Positions 1 to 8,701 of a DNA stretch of 64,000 bases are shown piece after piece; position 1 is the stretch's first letter; every line of letters begins with the position of its first letter. The stretch spans positions 2,418,001 to 2,482,000 of the forward strand of contig NZ_QFFJ01000002.1 in the NCBI RefSeq assembly GCF_003308995.1. Reading direction: 5' to 3'. Under the pieces are notes generated by a model. It made no database searches. It worked only from the letters and a program-made list of their open reading frames with translations, and was not told the DNA's origin. Origin of the DNA: Chitinophaga flava (GTDB taxonomy: Bacteria; Bacteroidota; Bacteroidia; Chitinophagales; Chitinophagaceae). The translations under genes and the position numbers were made by a program.

Positions 1-388
1 CTTTATCATCATCGCCCCGGGCTTTACCTATCTGGTCAAATTCATCGAGAAACAGCACCGCTTTTTCACGCCCTGCTTTATCAAAAACAGCCTTTATATT
101 TTGAGATGTTTCGCCAATACGTGAACATACCACATTGCTGAGGTTGAGTATAAACAGGTTTTTGCCCAATGCATTGGCAATGGCTTTGGCGGTGGTTGTT
201 TTACCGCATCCGGAACTCCCGTGGAGCAATAGTTTGTTGTTGACAGGAAGTCCGTACTGCTGTAGTTCTTCAGCATAGTTGTTTTCCTTGATCAGCTGTA
301 TGATCGCGTTGCGGTTATCTTCCTGCAGAAAAACGTCATCCAGTTTGGTTTGCTCTTTGTCTTTAATGATAAGGTCGTAAACAGTCAT
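1..388 (-). CDS. AAA-family ATPase, C-terminal part beyond the window
   Basis: The reading frame opens at an ATG whose complement is at 386-388 and runs off the left edge, giving 129 visible residues (MTVYDLIIKDKEQTKLDDVF...). A P-loop GSSGCGKTT lies at residues 57-65 and a Walker B VLFLDE at 111-116, followed by FDQIGKARGDDD, the usual layout of the first half of an AAA module. There is a short helical region (residues 1-50) before the ATPase and no transmembrane segment or signal peptide, so it is probably cytoplasmic. The sensor regions and arginine finger lie outside the window, so the subfamily (remodelling ATPase or protease partner) cannot be decided. An intrinsic terminator separates it from the thioredoxin-like gene upstream, so it is probably transcribed separately. 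Confidence 0.85.
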   Translation of the reverse strand, partial: MTVYDLIIKDKEQTKLDDVFLQEDNRNAIIQLIKENNYAEELQQYGLPVNNKLLLHGSSGCGKTTTAKAIANALGKNLFILNLSNVVCSRIGETSQNIKAVFDKAGREKAVLFLDEFDQIGKARGDDDK

Positions 389-403
389 TGATTGTTTGTG
401 TTA

Positions 404-443
404 TAAAACAACACTCCTGAAGCCGACAGACATTCAGGAGTGT
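404..443 (-). terminator. Intrinsic terminator after the thioredoxin-like gene
   Basis: The arms ACACTCCTGAA (411-421) and TTCAGGAGTGT (433-443) form a perfect 11-bp stem with an 11-nt loop. On the minus strand the stem is followed by a T-rich stretch (TGTTTTATAA). It begins 7 nt after the stop codon of the gene at 451-681 and lies just upstream of the ATPase gene, insulating one from the other. Confidence 0.75.
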
Positions 444-450
444 GTATACG

Positions 451-681
451 TTATTTCAAATCCTCCATGGATGCGCCGAAATTGATATGCAGCACATTAC
501 CATTAGATAAAACCAGGGCAGGAACGGATTTTACACCTGCTCTTTCAGCCACTCCGATCTGGGCTTTATCAGTGCCTAAATGTACGACTTCCACCTGGTT
601 TTGAGGAATGAGGTTCAATATATCCTGCTCTGCACTCACGCATACAGGACATCCTGCGTGATAAAATACTGCTTTTGACAT
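451..681 (-). CDS. Small thioredoxin/glutaredoxin-fold protein
   Basis: A 76-residue protein with the redox motif CPVC (Cys11, Cys14) directly after the first beta strand, and the thioredoxin-fold cis-proline signature VKSVPALVL followed by SNGNVLHINFG. It has no signal peptide, so it probably acts in the cytoplasm as a minimal thiol-disulfide exchange protein. The length fits the small 'thioredoxin family' proteins of Bacteroidota rather than full thioredoxin (about 105 residues). The start is the only ATG in frame; the upstream region is A-rich with no Shine-Dalgarno sequence, as is common in this phylum. The gene has its own terminator and a promoter flanked by two CTGGACC direct repeats. 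The partner substrate cannot be told from the sequence. Confidence 0.8.
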   Translation of the reverse strand: MSKAVFYHAGCPVCVSAEQDILNLIPQNQVEVVHLGTDKAQIGVAERAGVKSVPALVLSNGNVLHINFGASMEDLK

Positions 682-718
682 TGTAGATTTTTTTAAATGT
701 TTTTGCGCTATCGCAATG

Positions 719-784
719 TAAAAGTAGGTAGTATCAGGGTCGGTGGCGTGGTCCAGTTTTTAGCTAAAATGATGGTCCAGTTTT
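719..784 (-). promoter_or_regulatory. Promoter of the thioredoxin-like gene with two direct-repeat operator boxes
   Basis: On the minus strand TACTTTTA (719-726) fits the Bacteroidota -7 element TAnnTTTG at 7 of 8 positions and would give a leader of about 30 nt. Upstream are two identical 12-mers, AAAACTGGACCA, at 749-760 and 773-784. They have the same orientation, start 24 bp apart, and the near copy covers the expected -33 region. Direct CTGGAC-type repeats at this position resemble sites described for MocR/GntR regulators such as TauR. No such regulator is encoded in the window, so the assignment is an inference. Confidence 0.5.
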
Positions 785-822
785 ATCTCAAAAAGTATTT
801 AACAGGCACATCCATCGTTAAA

Positions 823-856
823 TAAAAAAAGGAAGGGCCAACAGGCTGCCCTTCCT
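823..856 (-). terminator. Intrinsic terminator of the six-gene minus-strand operon
   Basis: GGAAGGGC (831-838) pairs with GCCCTTCC (848-855). On the minus strand the hairpin is followed directly by a run of T (complement of the A-run 823-830). It starts about 23 nt after the stop of the PorP/SprF gene (879), which is the last gene of the operon that begins at 11583. Confidence 0.8.
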
Positions 857-878
857 TCATTATGAATAGTTGCTGAGA

Positions 879-1796
879 CTATTTAAACAAATGAACAACA
901 AGGTTCAACTCAAAAGTACCATTGGTATAGTTGGCCAGCCCGGAGGTCTGGGAGTTATATACCAGCTGGAACCCCGCTACTGATTTGTAATTGATACCAG
1001 CGCCGGCACTGAAACTCCTGGTGGAATGGTACATGGCCATCACGTTGAAGAGGTCTTCGAAGAAAACAAAGTTGGCTCCTGCATCTATGATGTTATCATA
1101 CCCTTTTATACCGCGGAGGCAAACCTTAGGCTCTATAGAAGTCAGTTGTTCGTCGATATCAAACCGATAGGAGGCCGCTGAATAAAAGAGGGAACGGTTG
1201 ACACCAAAATCATTGGACTTATCTTTTAACAGGCTGACGAGATTAGGTAATGAAGCCTGCAGGTTTAGTCCTTTACGGGTGAAAGCCATACCAAAATCCG
1301 CTTCGAAATAATTGTCACGCCGGTTAAATGCATTGATATTCGGGTCTGTGATATCACCATTGATGGATTTGGTGTCCAGGCGTCTGTTGATGAATGCGCC
1401 GGACAGGCCAAAGTGCAACATGCTTAGCTCACTGGCGCTGAGGGGCAGATGATAGGAATAGGTAAAGGCTACTTTGGTGTTGTTCAACAGCCCTGCTTTA
1501 TCATTGAAGATGTTCATCCCTATTCCGACGCGTTTAAACAGCTTGTAGTCGGCCGTCAGGGCTTTGGCCTGAGGGGCGCCGGGCATATCCGATGATTGCC
1601 GCTGGTAGGCGAGATATACGTGCAACCCTGTATCTATGCCGGCCATGGCGGCATTGGCCATGTACTGGTTTAAAAAGTATTGGGCGGCCATCGGCTCATA
1701 GAGTTGGGAGGGATTGCCGGCGCTTTGTGCACTGGCGCTGCTGTTGCTGAGCGCAACTGCGCCCAGCAACAGTATATATCTGGCAAACTGCTTCAT
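879..1796 (-). CDS. PorP/SprF-family outer-membrane protein (T9SS type B partner)
   Basis: 305 residues. It starts with a signal peptide (MKQFARYILLLGAVALSNSS, cleavage near ASAQ), followed by the PorP/SprF hallmark of a short region (YEPMAAQYFLNQYMANAAMAGI) and then a beta-rich barrel ending ...ELNLVVHLFK. PorP/SprF proteins sit in the outer membrane and are needed to secrete or anchor specific type IX substrates, typically the giant adhesin encoded next to them. I place the start at 1796 rather than at the longer open frame because the signal peptide begins there, an AAGGA motif lies just upstream, and the preceding gene stops 10 bp away. It is the last gene of the operon and probably serves the MBG-repeat protein immediately upstream. 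Confidence 0.85.
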   Translation of the reverse strand: MKQFARYILLLGAVALSNSSASAQSAGNPSQLYEPMAAQYFLNQYMANAAMAGIDTGLHVYLAYQRQSSDMPGAPQAKALTADYKLFKRVGIGMNIFNDKAGLLNNTKVAFTYSYHLPLSASELSMLHFGLSGAFINRRLDTKSINGDITDPNINAFNRRDNYFEADFGMAFTRKGLNLQASLPNLVSLLKDKSNDFGVNRSLFYSAASYRFDIDEQLTSIEPKVCLRGIKGYDNIIDAGANFVFFEDLFNVMAMYHSTRSFSAGAGINYKSVAGFQLVYNSQTSGLANYTNGTFELNLVVHLFK

Positions 1797-1806
1797 GATC
1801 GGTTCC

Positions 1807-4800
1807 TTAATTTTCATGAATGATGGTAATAAATCCTTTGAATTGTGGTTTGTTGCTGCCCAGGTCGATGATATAGTAATAAGTACCTTCTGCCAGGCGC
1901 TGGCCATTCACGGTGGCGTTCCAGTTGTTGGTATAACCCCGCTGGTGGTATACCATCCGGCCGGTGCGGTCAAATATTTTCACTTCATTCTGCGGGTACA
2001 TATCGATGTTTCTGACGATCCAGAGATCGTTTTTGCCATCGCCGTTGGGCGTGAGGATATTGGTCGCTTCCAGTTTATAATCTTCTTTTACCGTGATGGT
2101 GATTTCTTTGGTAACACTGCAACCGGCTGCGCTGGTAATGGTCACCTGGTAAGTGGTGGTCTGCGCCGGCCTTGCTACCGGTGCTGCAATAGCGGGGTTG
2201 TTAAGCCCTGCTGTCGGGTCCCAGGTGTAGGTATCACCACCGGAGGCAGCGAGCACAATACTTTCGCCTTTGCTGATGGTGGTATTGCCATTTGCGTGTA
2301 CACTACCGTTGGGCATCGGGTTTACTGTAACAGTGCTGCCCGCAGATGTTAACTCGGTATGCGCATAAATGGCTTTTACGGTATAGTTGCCGCTTTGACG
2401 CACTAACAGCGAACTGTTGGTGGCGCCAGGTATCAGCACATTGTTACGGTACCATTCGTAGGCAGGGGCGGTGGTAGACTGCAAGGTTACGTTGCTACCT
2501 TCGCAGAAGGTGGTGTTGCCGCTGGCAGTAACAACAGGCGGTTTGTAGGCTGTTACATTGATGACCTGTATAACCGCCTGGGCTGCTTCGTAATTGTTAT
2601 TGCCAGCTTGGGTGGCGGTGATGATGGCGGTGCCGGCATCGCCTACCACAGCGGTGTTGCCATTGATACTGATGACTGCATTGTTATCGCTGGCAAAGCT
2701 AACAGGCAAACCGGAGCTGGCCGTTGCAGTGAACGCAAAATCAGGATCGCCCTGGTTTTTGTAGCCGGGAGCAGTAAAGGTTATCTGTTGTGTAGCACGG
2801 TTGATGGTGAGCGTACTGCTTACATAAGATATAGAATAGTTTCTGCTGCTGAGGCCTGCAGGGCTGATTACATAAGAACCTGCATTCACAGCTCCTTGTG
2901 AGGTACCGCTGTAGCTCAGCTGTCCCTGCAGCATGGAAGCGTTGTCGTTGTTTATCCATCCCGTATAGTCCGCACCGTTACCACCGATATAGGCGTTGCC
3001 GTTATAAATGCGGGTATCGTTTTTAGCGGTAACGGTCAGTGCAGCCTTACCGACGTTGAAAGTCTGGGAGGCCTGCGGAGCAGCGTTGTAGTTGCTGTTG
3101 CCGGCCTGGTCTGCAACGATGGTTACTGTACCTGCGCCGGTGATGGTTACGGTGTTGCCACTGATAGCGGCAGGCCCGCTGGCTACAGCATAACTTACCG
3201 GTAAACCACTGCTGCTGGAGGCACTGATCGTGAAGGAGCCATCACCATAGGTTTTGTTGCTGATAGCGGGGAAGCTGATCATCTGATTGGTGGGCCCTAC
3301 AGTTAAAGTACCACCTATCAGGGTAAAGGTATAATTGGCGGCGCTAAGGTTGCCTGCAGTGATATCGATAGGATAGGCACCCGCTACACTGCCGGTATTG
3401 GCAGTGGTGCTGAGTGCCGGTGCACCGCTTACTACACTGATGTCATCTGCATAAACAAAACCGATGATGGTATAGGTGAGTGCCGGATTATTGATACCGT
3501 AGTTCCGTTGTTTGTCATCAGCTTTAACACTGAGAACTGCTGGCGCTACCGAGAAAGTCCTGCTGACAGGGCCGGCCGCATTGTAATTGGCGTCACCACT
3601 CTGTGTAGCCGTTACCGTTACAGTACCTGCGCCGGTAATGGTGAGGGTATTGCCACTGATGGTAGCTGGGCCGGAAGTCACAGCAAGACTAACGGGGATA
3701 CCTGCATTGGAAGTAGCGTTGAGCGTAAACGCTGCGTCACCGTATGTTTTATCGGTTATCGCTGTGAAGCTGATAGCTTGTGCAGCTTTTACTACGGTTA
3801 AGATGCCTGCAGTAAAACTGAAGCTGTAGTTGGCTGCACTGAGGCTGCCGGTTGTTACAGTGATGGGGTAGGCGCCCGGGGAGCTGGTGGTATTAGCGCT
3901 GGTGCTGATATCCGGAGTACCGCTTATCACGCTGCTGTTTTCACTGTTTACGTAACCTGTTATCACATAGTCGAGCGACGGGTTGGCCAGGTTGTAGGCT
4001 TTTGTTTTATTGTTGGCAGTAACGGTCAGTACTGCTTTATTGATGGTAAAGGTTGCAGACACCTGTTGGGCAGGATTATGATTGCCATCACCCGCCTGAT
4101 TGGCGTTGATGGTCACCGTACCTGCGCCGGTAATCGATACGGTATTACCGCTGATGGTGGCCGGTCCGCTGGCAACGGAATAACTTACCGGTAAACCACT
4201 GCTGCTGGAAGCACTGAGAGTGAAAGAACCATCGCCGTAGGTTTTGTCACTGATGACAGGGAAGCTGATCGTCTGATCGGCAGGTACTACGGTTAGGGTG
4301 CCACCTGTCAGGGTAAAGATATAGTTGTTGCTGCCCAGGTTGCCGGCGGTGATACTGATAGGATAGGTACCCACTGCACTACCAACGTTGGCGGTGGTGC
4401 TGAGTGCCGGTACCCCGCTTATTACGCTGTTATCATCCGCATAAACAAAGCCGGTGAAGGTATAGGTTAAGATCGGATTATTGACGCCATAGTTCCGCTG
4501 TTTGTCATCAGCTTTAACACTGAGTGCTGCTGGTGCTATTGCGAAAGTCTTGCTGACAGGGCTGGCTGCATTGTAGTTGGCATCGCCGCTCTGTGTAGCC
4601 GTTACCGTTACAGTGCCTGCTCCGGTAATGGTGAGGGTATTGCCACTGATAGTAGCAGGACCGGAAGTCACGGTAAAGCTAACCGGTAAACCTGCATCGG
4701 AGGTGGCGTTGAGTGCAAATGCCGCATCTCCGTATGTTTTATCTGTTATGCCCGCGAAGCTGATAGCCTGTGCAGCTTTTACTATGGTTAAGGTACCATC

Positions 4801-7800
4801 GGTGAAATTGAAACTATAGTTGGCAGCATTGAGGTTGCCGGCTGTTACACTGATCGGATAGGTACCCGGTGTGCTGTTGGTATTGGCGCTGGTGTTGATG
4901 TCAGCGGCACCACTTATCACACTGCTGTTTTCACCGTTTACATAACCTGTTATCACGTAGTCCAGCGACGGGTTGGCCAGGTTGTAGGCTTTTGTTTTAT
5001 TGTTGGCGGTAACAGTTAGTACTGCTTTGTTGATAGTAAAGGTTTGTGTCTCCTGTTGCGCAGGGTTGTAATTACCATCACCCGCCTGATTTGCGTTGAT
5101 AGTGACAGTGCCTGTGCCGGTGATCGTCACGGTGTTGCCACTGATGGTGGCTGGGCCGCTGGCAACTGAATAGCCGACGGGTAAACTACCGGTACTTGTG
5201 GCGTTCAGGGTAAAGCTGCCGTCACCATATGTTTTGCTGCTGATAGCGGGGAAATTGATCGACTGCGTAGCAATCATTATGGACAATGATCCGACATTAG
5301 GTACTATTGTATAGTTGGCTGCACTCAGAGAGGCTGCATTGGTGACAGTGATAAGATAGTTGCCTGGTGTGCTGTACAGGCTTGCAGTGGAGCTAAGCGC
5401 TGGTATGCCACTCACAACGCTCTGGTCATCTCCATTTACAAAACCGCTGTAACTGTAGGTCAGTGCCGGATTGTTTTGTCCATATGGTCTGGTTTTGTCG
5501 TCTGGCTTTATGATCAGCGATGCTTTGCCAACAGAGAAGCTTTTCGGAACCGGAAGAGCCGCATTGTAGTTAATATCACCGCTCTGTGTAGCCGTTACCG
5601 TTACTATACCGCTACCTGTGATCGTCAGCATATTACCACTGATAGTGGCGGGTCCGCTGACGCTGTAGCTTACGCTAAGACCTGCGTCACTGGTAGCATT
5701 CAGCGTGATAGGTGCTGCGCCATAGGTTTGGTTGCTGATGGTCGGGAAAGTGATAGTCTGGCCTGCCTTGGTAATAGTTAAGGTTGCATTGGCAAAGGTA
5801 AACTGGTAGTTGACGGCGCTCAGTGAACCATTTTGTATAGTAATAGGATAAGAGCCGGGGCTGCTGGTGATATCGGCGGTTGTGCTGATAACCGCGCTGC
5901 CACTAACCACGCTGTTGTTTTCTCCATTTACAAAGCCAGTGATGTTATAATCTAGTGTGGGATTAGTCTGGTTATAAGCCCTTGTTTTGTTAAGGGCGGT
6001 TACTGTAAGTGTAGCTTTGCTGACGGTGAATGTTTGAGTAACGGATGTTGCTGCCAGGTGGTTGGCGTCTCCAGGTTGTGCGGCTGTTACGGTTACATCG
6101 CCTGCACCGGTGATGGTGAGTGTGTTACCACTAACGGTAGCGGGGCCGGAAACCACTGTGTACTTAATAGGCAGACCTGCGTCTGAGTTCAGTGGCAGCT
6201 GAATAGGTACGCTTCCGTATACTACACCGGATGGCGCATTGAAGGTGATGGTTTGTGGCGCCTGGGTAATAGTTAATGTACCGTAGGCAACAGTGAAACT
6301 ATAGTTATCGGTACTGGCACCGCTTACATCTATGGTGATAGGATAGGTACCTACCGGGCTGCTTTGTGTGGCCGCTGTAGAACCGGTTACTGTTCCGCGA
6401 ACAACAGAGACATCCTCATTATAAACAAATCCGGTATAGGTGAGCGGGAATGCTGGATTCGCTGTGCCGTATACTCTGGAAACATTGTTGGCGGTGATGA
6501 GGAGCGGTTTTTTAAGGACCGTCAGCGACTGCGTAACGCCGGGACTGGTAGCCAGGTAGCCATTGGTGGCAGCAGCATTGGCGGCAATTTGTGCTGTACC
6601 GGCACCGGTGATTTTGATTTTGCCGGACACAATATCTGCAACGCTGATATTGCTGGATGTGTACAGAATAGCACCGTCACCGGAAGTCGTTGCCAGCGGA
6701 TCGATGTTGTTATCGCCGTAGGTAACAGTAGCGAATGCCAGGAAGGTAACAGTTTGTGCTACTGCCTGGTATTCATAGGCACCAAGGTCGATGGTTTTGT
6801 TGTTGATACGGGGTGCTCCGGCCAGGTCTGTAGTACCTGCCTGTACCGTATAGCCGTTGTTGTTAGTTTGCGGATCTCCTTTATTGATAGCAAAATTACT
6901 TACCTGCAGACGGAGATCGCCACCGTTCAGGTTGACGAATTGTACGGCTGGCGTACTCTGTGAAGGAGTGTTGTTGGTATAATAGTCATTGTCTATTATA
7001 CTATAGTTGTAGGTGGTAAAACTACCGGCCGCGAAACCTATTGCCGGGCTGCCGTTACTACTGTTGATAATAGTATTATAGGTGTTCATTGCGGTCTTAA
7101 CGAGAAAAAGACCGGAACCGGTAGGAGCATTGTTGCCGGCAATGGTGACATTGGTGAGTTTCAGGATACTGTAATTGGCGGTAATAGCGCCTCCGGTGCT
7201 GGAGGCAGCATTGCCGGAAAACGCACAGTTTATCAGCTGTACAGTACTATTATTGGCGCTGTTGTTATACATGGCTCCACCGTTCGCACTGGCCTGATTC
7301 CCGTTAAAACGTGTATTCCTGATCGTGATATTGCCGTTGCTGGTATAAATGCCTCCCCCATATATATCTATAAAGGCACCAGAAGCATTGCCGCCAGTGA
7401 TAATTACACCGTCAAGAAGGGTAGATACATCTGTGTTATTGACTTGTAGCACATGGTAGCTATTGTTGCCCCGGATATCAGTAGCGTTGAGTGTGATGCC
7501 TCCGGTGAGTATATCGTTATTGTCGATGTCGCCGCTAAGTATAACAGGATTGTTTGGGATATTACGTTGGGAAGGATTTGTTTCGGTACCTGCGAAGCCA
7601 CCATATACCGCTACATTGGACGGTATTACAAATGAGATACTGCGATCTGTGCCGGCAGTGGGTTTGTAGGTGCCTTTGGCTACCCATATCTGCGTGATAT
7701 TGCTTGCGGGATCGGCGGCTGCATTGAGCGCATCGCGCAGTTCCTGCAGGGGAGCGCTCCAGCTGCTGCCATCACCGGGAGTGACCGACTGGTTGTTGAC

Positions 7801-8613
7801 ATACACTACGCCTGCCGCACTGGGATTGACGATGGTCAGATTACAGGGGGCTGTTTTTTTAAGGTCAAAAGGTACTGGTGATGGTGCTGCCAGGGAGTAG
7901 TCTTTATTCCAGTTGGTAGTGTCCTGCAAAAGTGTCCGTAACCTGTTAGGGGTACCTGCGAGGTAACTGCAGTTGTATCTTGCGTTCACTGCGTTGACGC
8001 TGGGAAATGCCAGTGTAGCGGTAGTCCCCGGCTGAACGGAACGGGAAGAGGTAAATTCACAGATATCCAGTGATGATTCCCAGGTTTTCCGGTTTACATT
8101 GATACCGGCTATAATGGTAGGAGAGCCCAGGTTGCCGGTAAAGGCGAACAGCTCATCGCCGGCGAGTCCCAGGCTGATGTATTTCCTGGAGCCGGCAGGT
8201 GCCGCTGCGGTGGCCTGGGTAGCATTTACAGCTGTGATGGTGCCGATGGAGGCGGAGGGGGAAAATTTACAGGAGATGACCACCTGTTGCCCTGCCTTGA
8301 TAATACTGCCGCCGGAAGACCACATGATCACACCATCTGTTTGTGAACCAGCGTTGGCACCGCAGGAGAGCGACTGAAAACCACTCCCGGTCCAGCCAAG
8401 ATCGGTAAAATAAATACTGGTGTTGGCAGGACAATCACGTAAAAGCATAAACGAAAAAACATCGTTTTGTACGCTGCCGTTATTGTCATCGTCAAAAATA
8501 TTGATACCGGTAAATAGTAGGTCGCCAGGGCCTATGCTCTGCGCATTGGCAAATGGGGCCATACCAATAAACAATAGTAGGCATATTACTGTCCTGAGTA
8601 AAGTTAACTTCAT
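1807..8613 (-). CDS. Giant MBG/Ig-repeat surface protein with T9SS type B sorting domain
   Basis: 2268 residues. A signal peptide (MKLTLLRTVICLLLFIGMAP..., cleavage at ANAQ) is followed by an N-terminal beta domain (about 7850-8510), a parallel beta-helix / polymorphic-repeat region with the VYVNN...GDGSSW and WVAKGTYKPT signatures (about 6750-7830), and a long tandem of about nine Ig-like units (QxIxFxxISxKTYGDG) alternating with about eight MBG units (LTVTANNKTKAYNLANPSLD). Then come an Ig/PKD-like module (about 2320-2540) and the gliding-motility C-terminal domain (NILTPNGDGKNDLW ... GTYYYIIDLG). The last domain marks secretion by the type IX system and cell-surface attachment, so it is an adhesin candidate. 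The start at 8613 (not 8646) is set by the signal peptide. PorP/SprF follows after 10 bp. Confidence 0.9.
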   Translation of the reverse strand: MKLTLLRTVICLLLFIGMAPFANAQSIGPGDLLFTGINIFDDDNNGSVQNDVFSFMLLRDCPANTSIYFTDLGWTGSGFQSLSCGANAGSQTDGVIMWSSGGSIIKAGQQVVISCKFSPSASIGTITAVNATQATAAAPAGSRKYISLGLAGDELFAFTGNLGSPTIIAGINVNRKTWESSLDICEFTSSRSVQPGTTATLAFPSVNAVNARYNCSYLAGTPNRLRTLLQDTTNWNKDYSLAAPSPVPFDLKKTAPCNLTIVNPSAAGVVYVNNQSVTPGDGSSWSAPLQELRDALNAAADPASNITQIWVAKGTYKPTAGTDRSISFVIPSNVAVYGGFAGTETNPSQRNIPNNPVILSGDIDNNDILTGGITLNATDIRGNNSYHVLQVNNTDVSTLLDGVIITGGNASGAFIDIYGGGIYTSNGNITIRNTRFNGNQASANGGAMYNNSANNSTVQLINCAFSGNAASSTGGAITANYSILKLTNVTIAGNNAPTGSGLFLVKTAMNTYNTIINSSNGSPAIGFAAGSFTTYNYSIIDNDYYTNNTPSQSTPAVQFVNLNGGDLRLQVSNFAINKGDPQTNNNGYTVQAGTTDLAGAPRINNKTIDLGAYEYQAVAQTVTFLAFATVTYGDNNIDPLATTSGDGAILYTSSNISVADIVSGKIKITGAGTAQIAANAAATNGYLATSPGVTQSLTVLKKPLLITANNVSRVYGTANPAFPLTYTGFVYNEDVSVVRGTVTGSTAATQSSPVGTYPITIDVSGASTDNYSFTVAYGTLTITQAPQTITFNAPSGVVYGSVPIQLPLNSDAGLPIKYTVVSGPATVSGNTLTITGAGDVTVTAAQPGDANHLAATSVTQTFTVSKATLTVTALNKTRAYNQTNPTLDYNITGFVNGENNSVVSGSAVISTTADITSSPGSYPITIQNGSLSAVNYQFTFANATLTITKAGQTITFPTISNQTYGAAPITLNATSDAGLSVSYSVSGPATISGNMLTITGSGIVTVTATQSGDINYNAALPVPKSFSVGKASLIIKPDDKTRPYGQNNPALTYSYSGFVNGDDQSVVSGIPALSSTASLYSTPGNYLITVTNAASLSAANYTIVPNVGSLSIMIATQSINFPAISSKTYGDGSFTLNATSTGSLPVGYSVASGPATISGNTVTITGTGTVTINANQAGDGNYNPAQQETQTFTINKAVLTVTANNKTKAYNLANPSLDYVITGYVNGENSSVISGAADINTSANTNSTPGTYPISVTAGNLNAANYSFNFTDGTLTIVKAAQAISFAGITDKTYGDAAFALNATSDAGLPVSFTVTSGPATISGNTLTITGAGTVTVTATQSGDANYNAASPVSKTFAIAPAALSVKADDKQRNYGVNNPILTYTFTGFVYADDNSVISGVPALSTTANVGSAVGTYPISITAGNLGSNNYIFTLTGGTLTVVPADQTISFPVISDKTYGDGSFTLSASSSSGLPVSYSVASGPATISGNTVSITGAGTVTINANQAGDGNHNPAQQVSATFTINKAVLTVTANNKTKAYNLANPSLDYVITGYVNSENSSVISGTPDISTSANTTSSPGAYPITVTTGSLSAANYSFSFTAGILTVVKAAQAISFTAITDKTYGDAAFTLNATSNAGIPVSLAVTSGPATISGNTLTITGAGTVTVTATQSGDANYNAAGPVSRTFSVAPAVLSVKADDKQRNYGINNPALTYTIIGFVYADDISVVSGAPALSTTANTGSVAGAYPIDITAGNLSAANYTFTLIGGTLTVGPTNQMISFPAISNKTYGDGSFTISASSSSGLPVSYAVASGPAAISGNTVTITGAGTVTIVADQAGNSNYNAAPQASQTFNVGKAALTVTAKNDTRIYNGNAYIGGNGADYTGWINNDNASMLQGQLSYSGTSQGAVNAGSYVISPAGLSSRNYSISYVSSTLTINRATQQITFTAPGYKNQGDPDFAFTATASSGLPVSFASDNNAVISINGNTAVVGDAGTAIITATQAGNNNYEAAQAVIQVINVTAYKPPVVTASGNTTFCEGSNVTLQSTTAPAYEWYRNNVLIPGATNSSLLVRQSGNYTVKAIYAHTELTSAGSTVTVNPMPNGSVHANGNTTISKGESIVLAASGGDTYTWDPTAGLNNPAIAAPVARPAQTTTYQVTITSAAGCSVTKEITITVKEDYKLEATNILTPNGDGKNDLWIVRNIDMYPQNEVKIFDRTGRMVYHQRGYTNNWNATVNGQRLAEGTYYYIIDLGSNKPQFKGFITIIHEN
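3050..6019 (-). repeat. Three tandem copies of a 990-bp (330-residue) MBG/Ig super-repeat
   Basis: Inside the MBG gene, the pattern Ig-MBG(type AYNLANP)-Ig-MBG(type NYGxNNP) recurs with an exact period of 990 bp; for example, matching segments begin near 3587, 4577 and 5567. Copies are approximately 3050-4039, 4040-5029 and 5030-6019. The spelling of the two MBG subtypes alternates, so the duplicated unit was a four-domain block and not a single domain. Boundaries are approximate. Confidence 0.7.
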
Positions 8614-8701
8614 AGACGGAAGTCTTTGGTATAAGGAATATATCATTATTACATCCTGTATCAGGATGCGGTGTTTATTTGAAAACCCTCTCTGCCCTGT
8701 A

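Noticed and set aside
1714..2352. 212-codon plus-strand frame and others (3508, 4577, 5476, 6364) opposite the MBG gene
   Set aside because: They follow the repeat structure of the sense gene, show no ribosome site, and encode low-information sequence.
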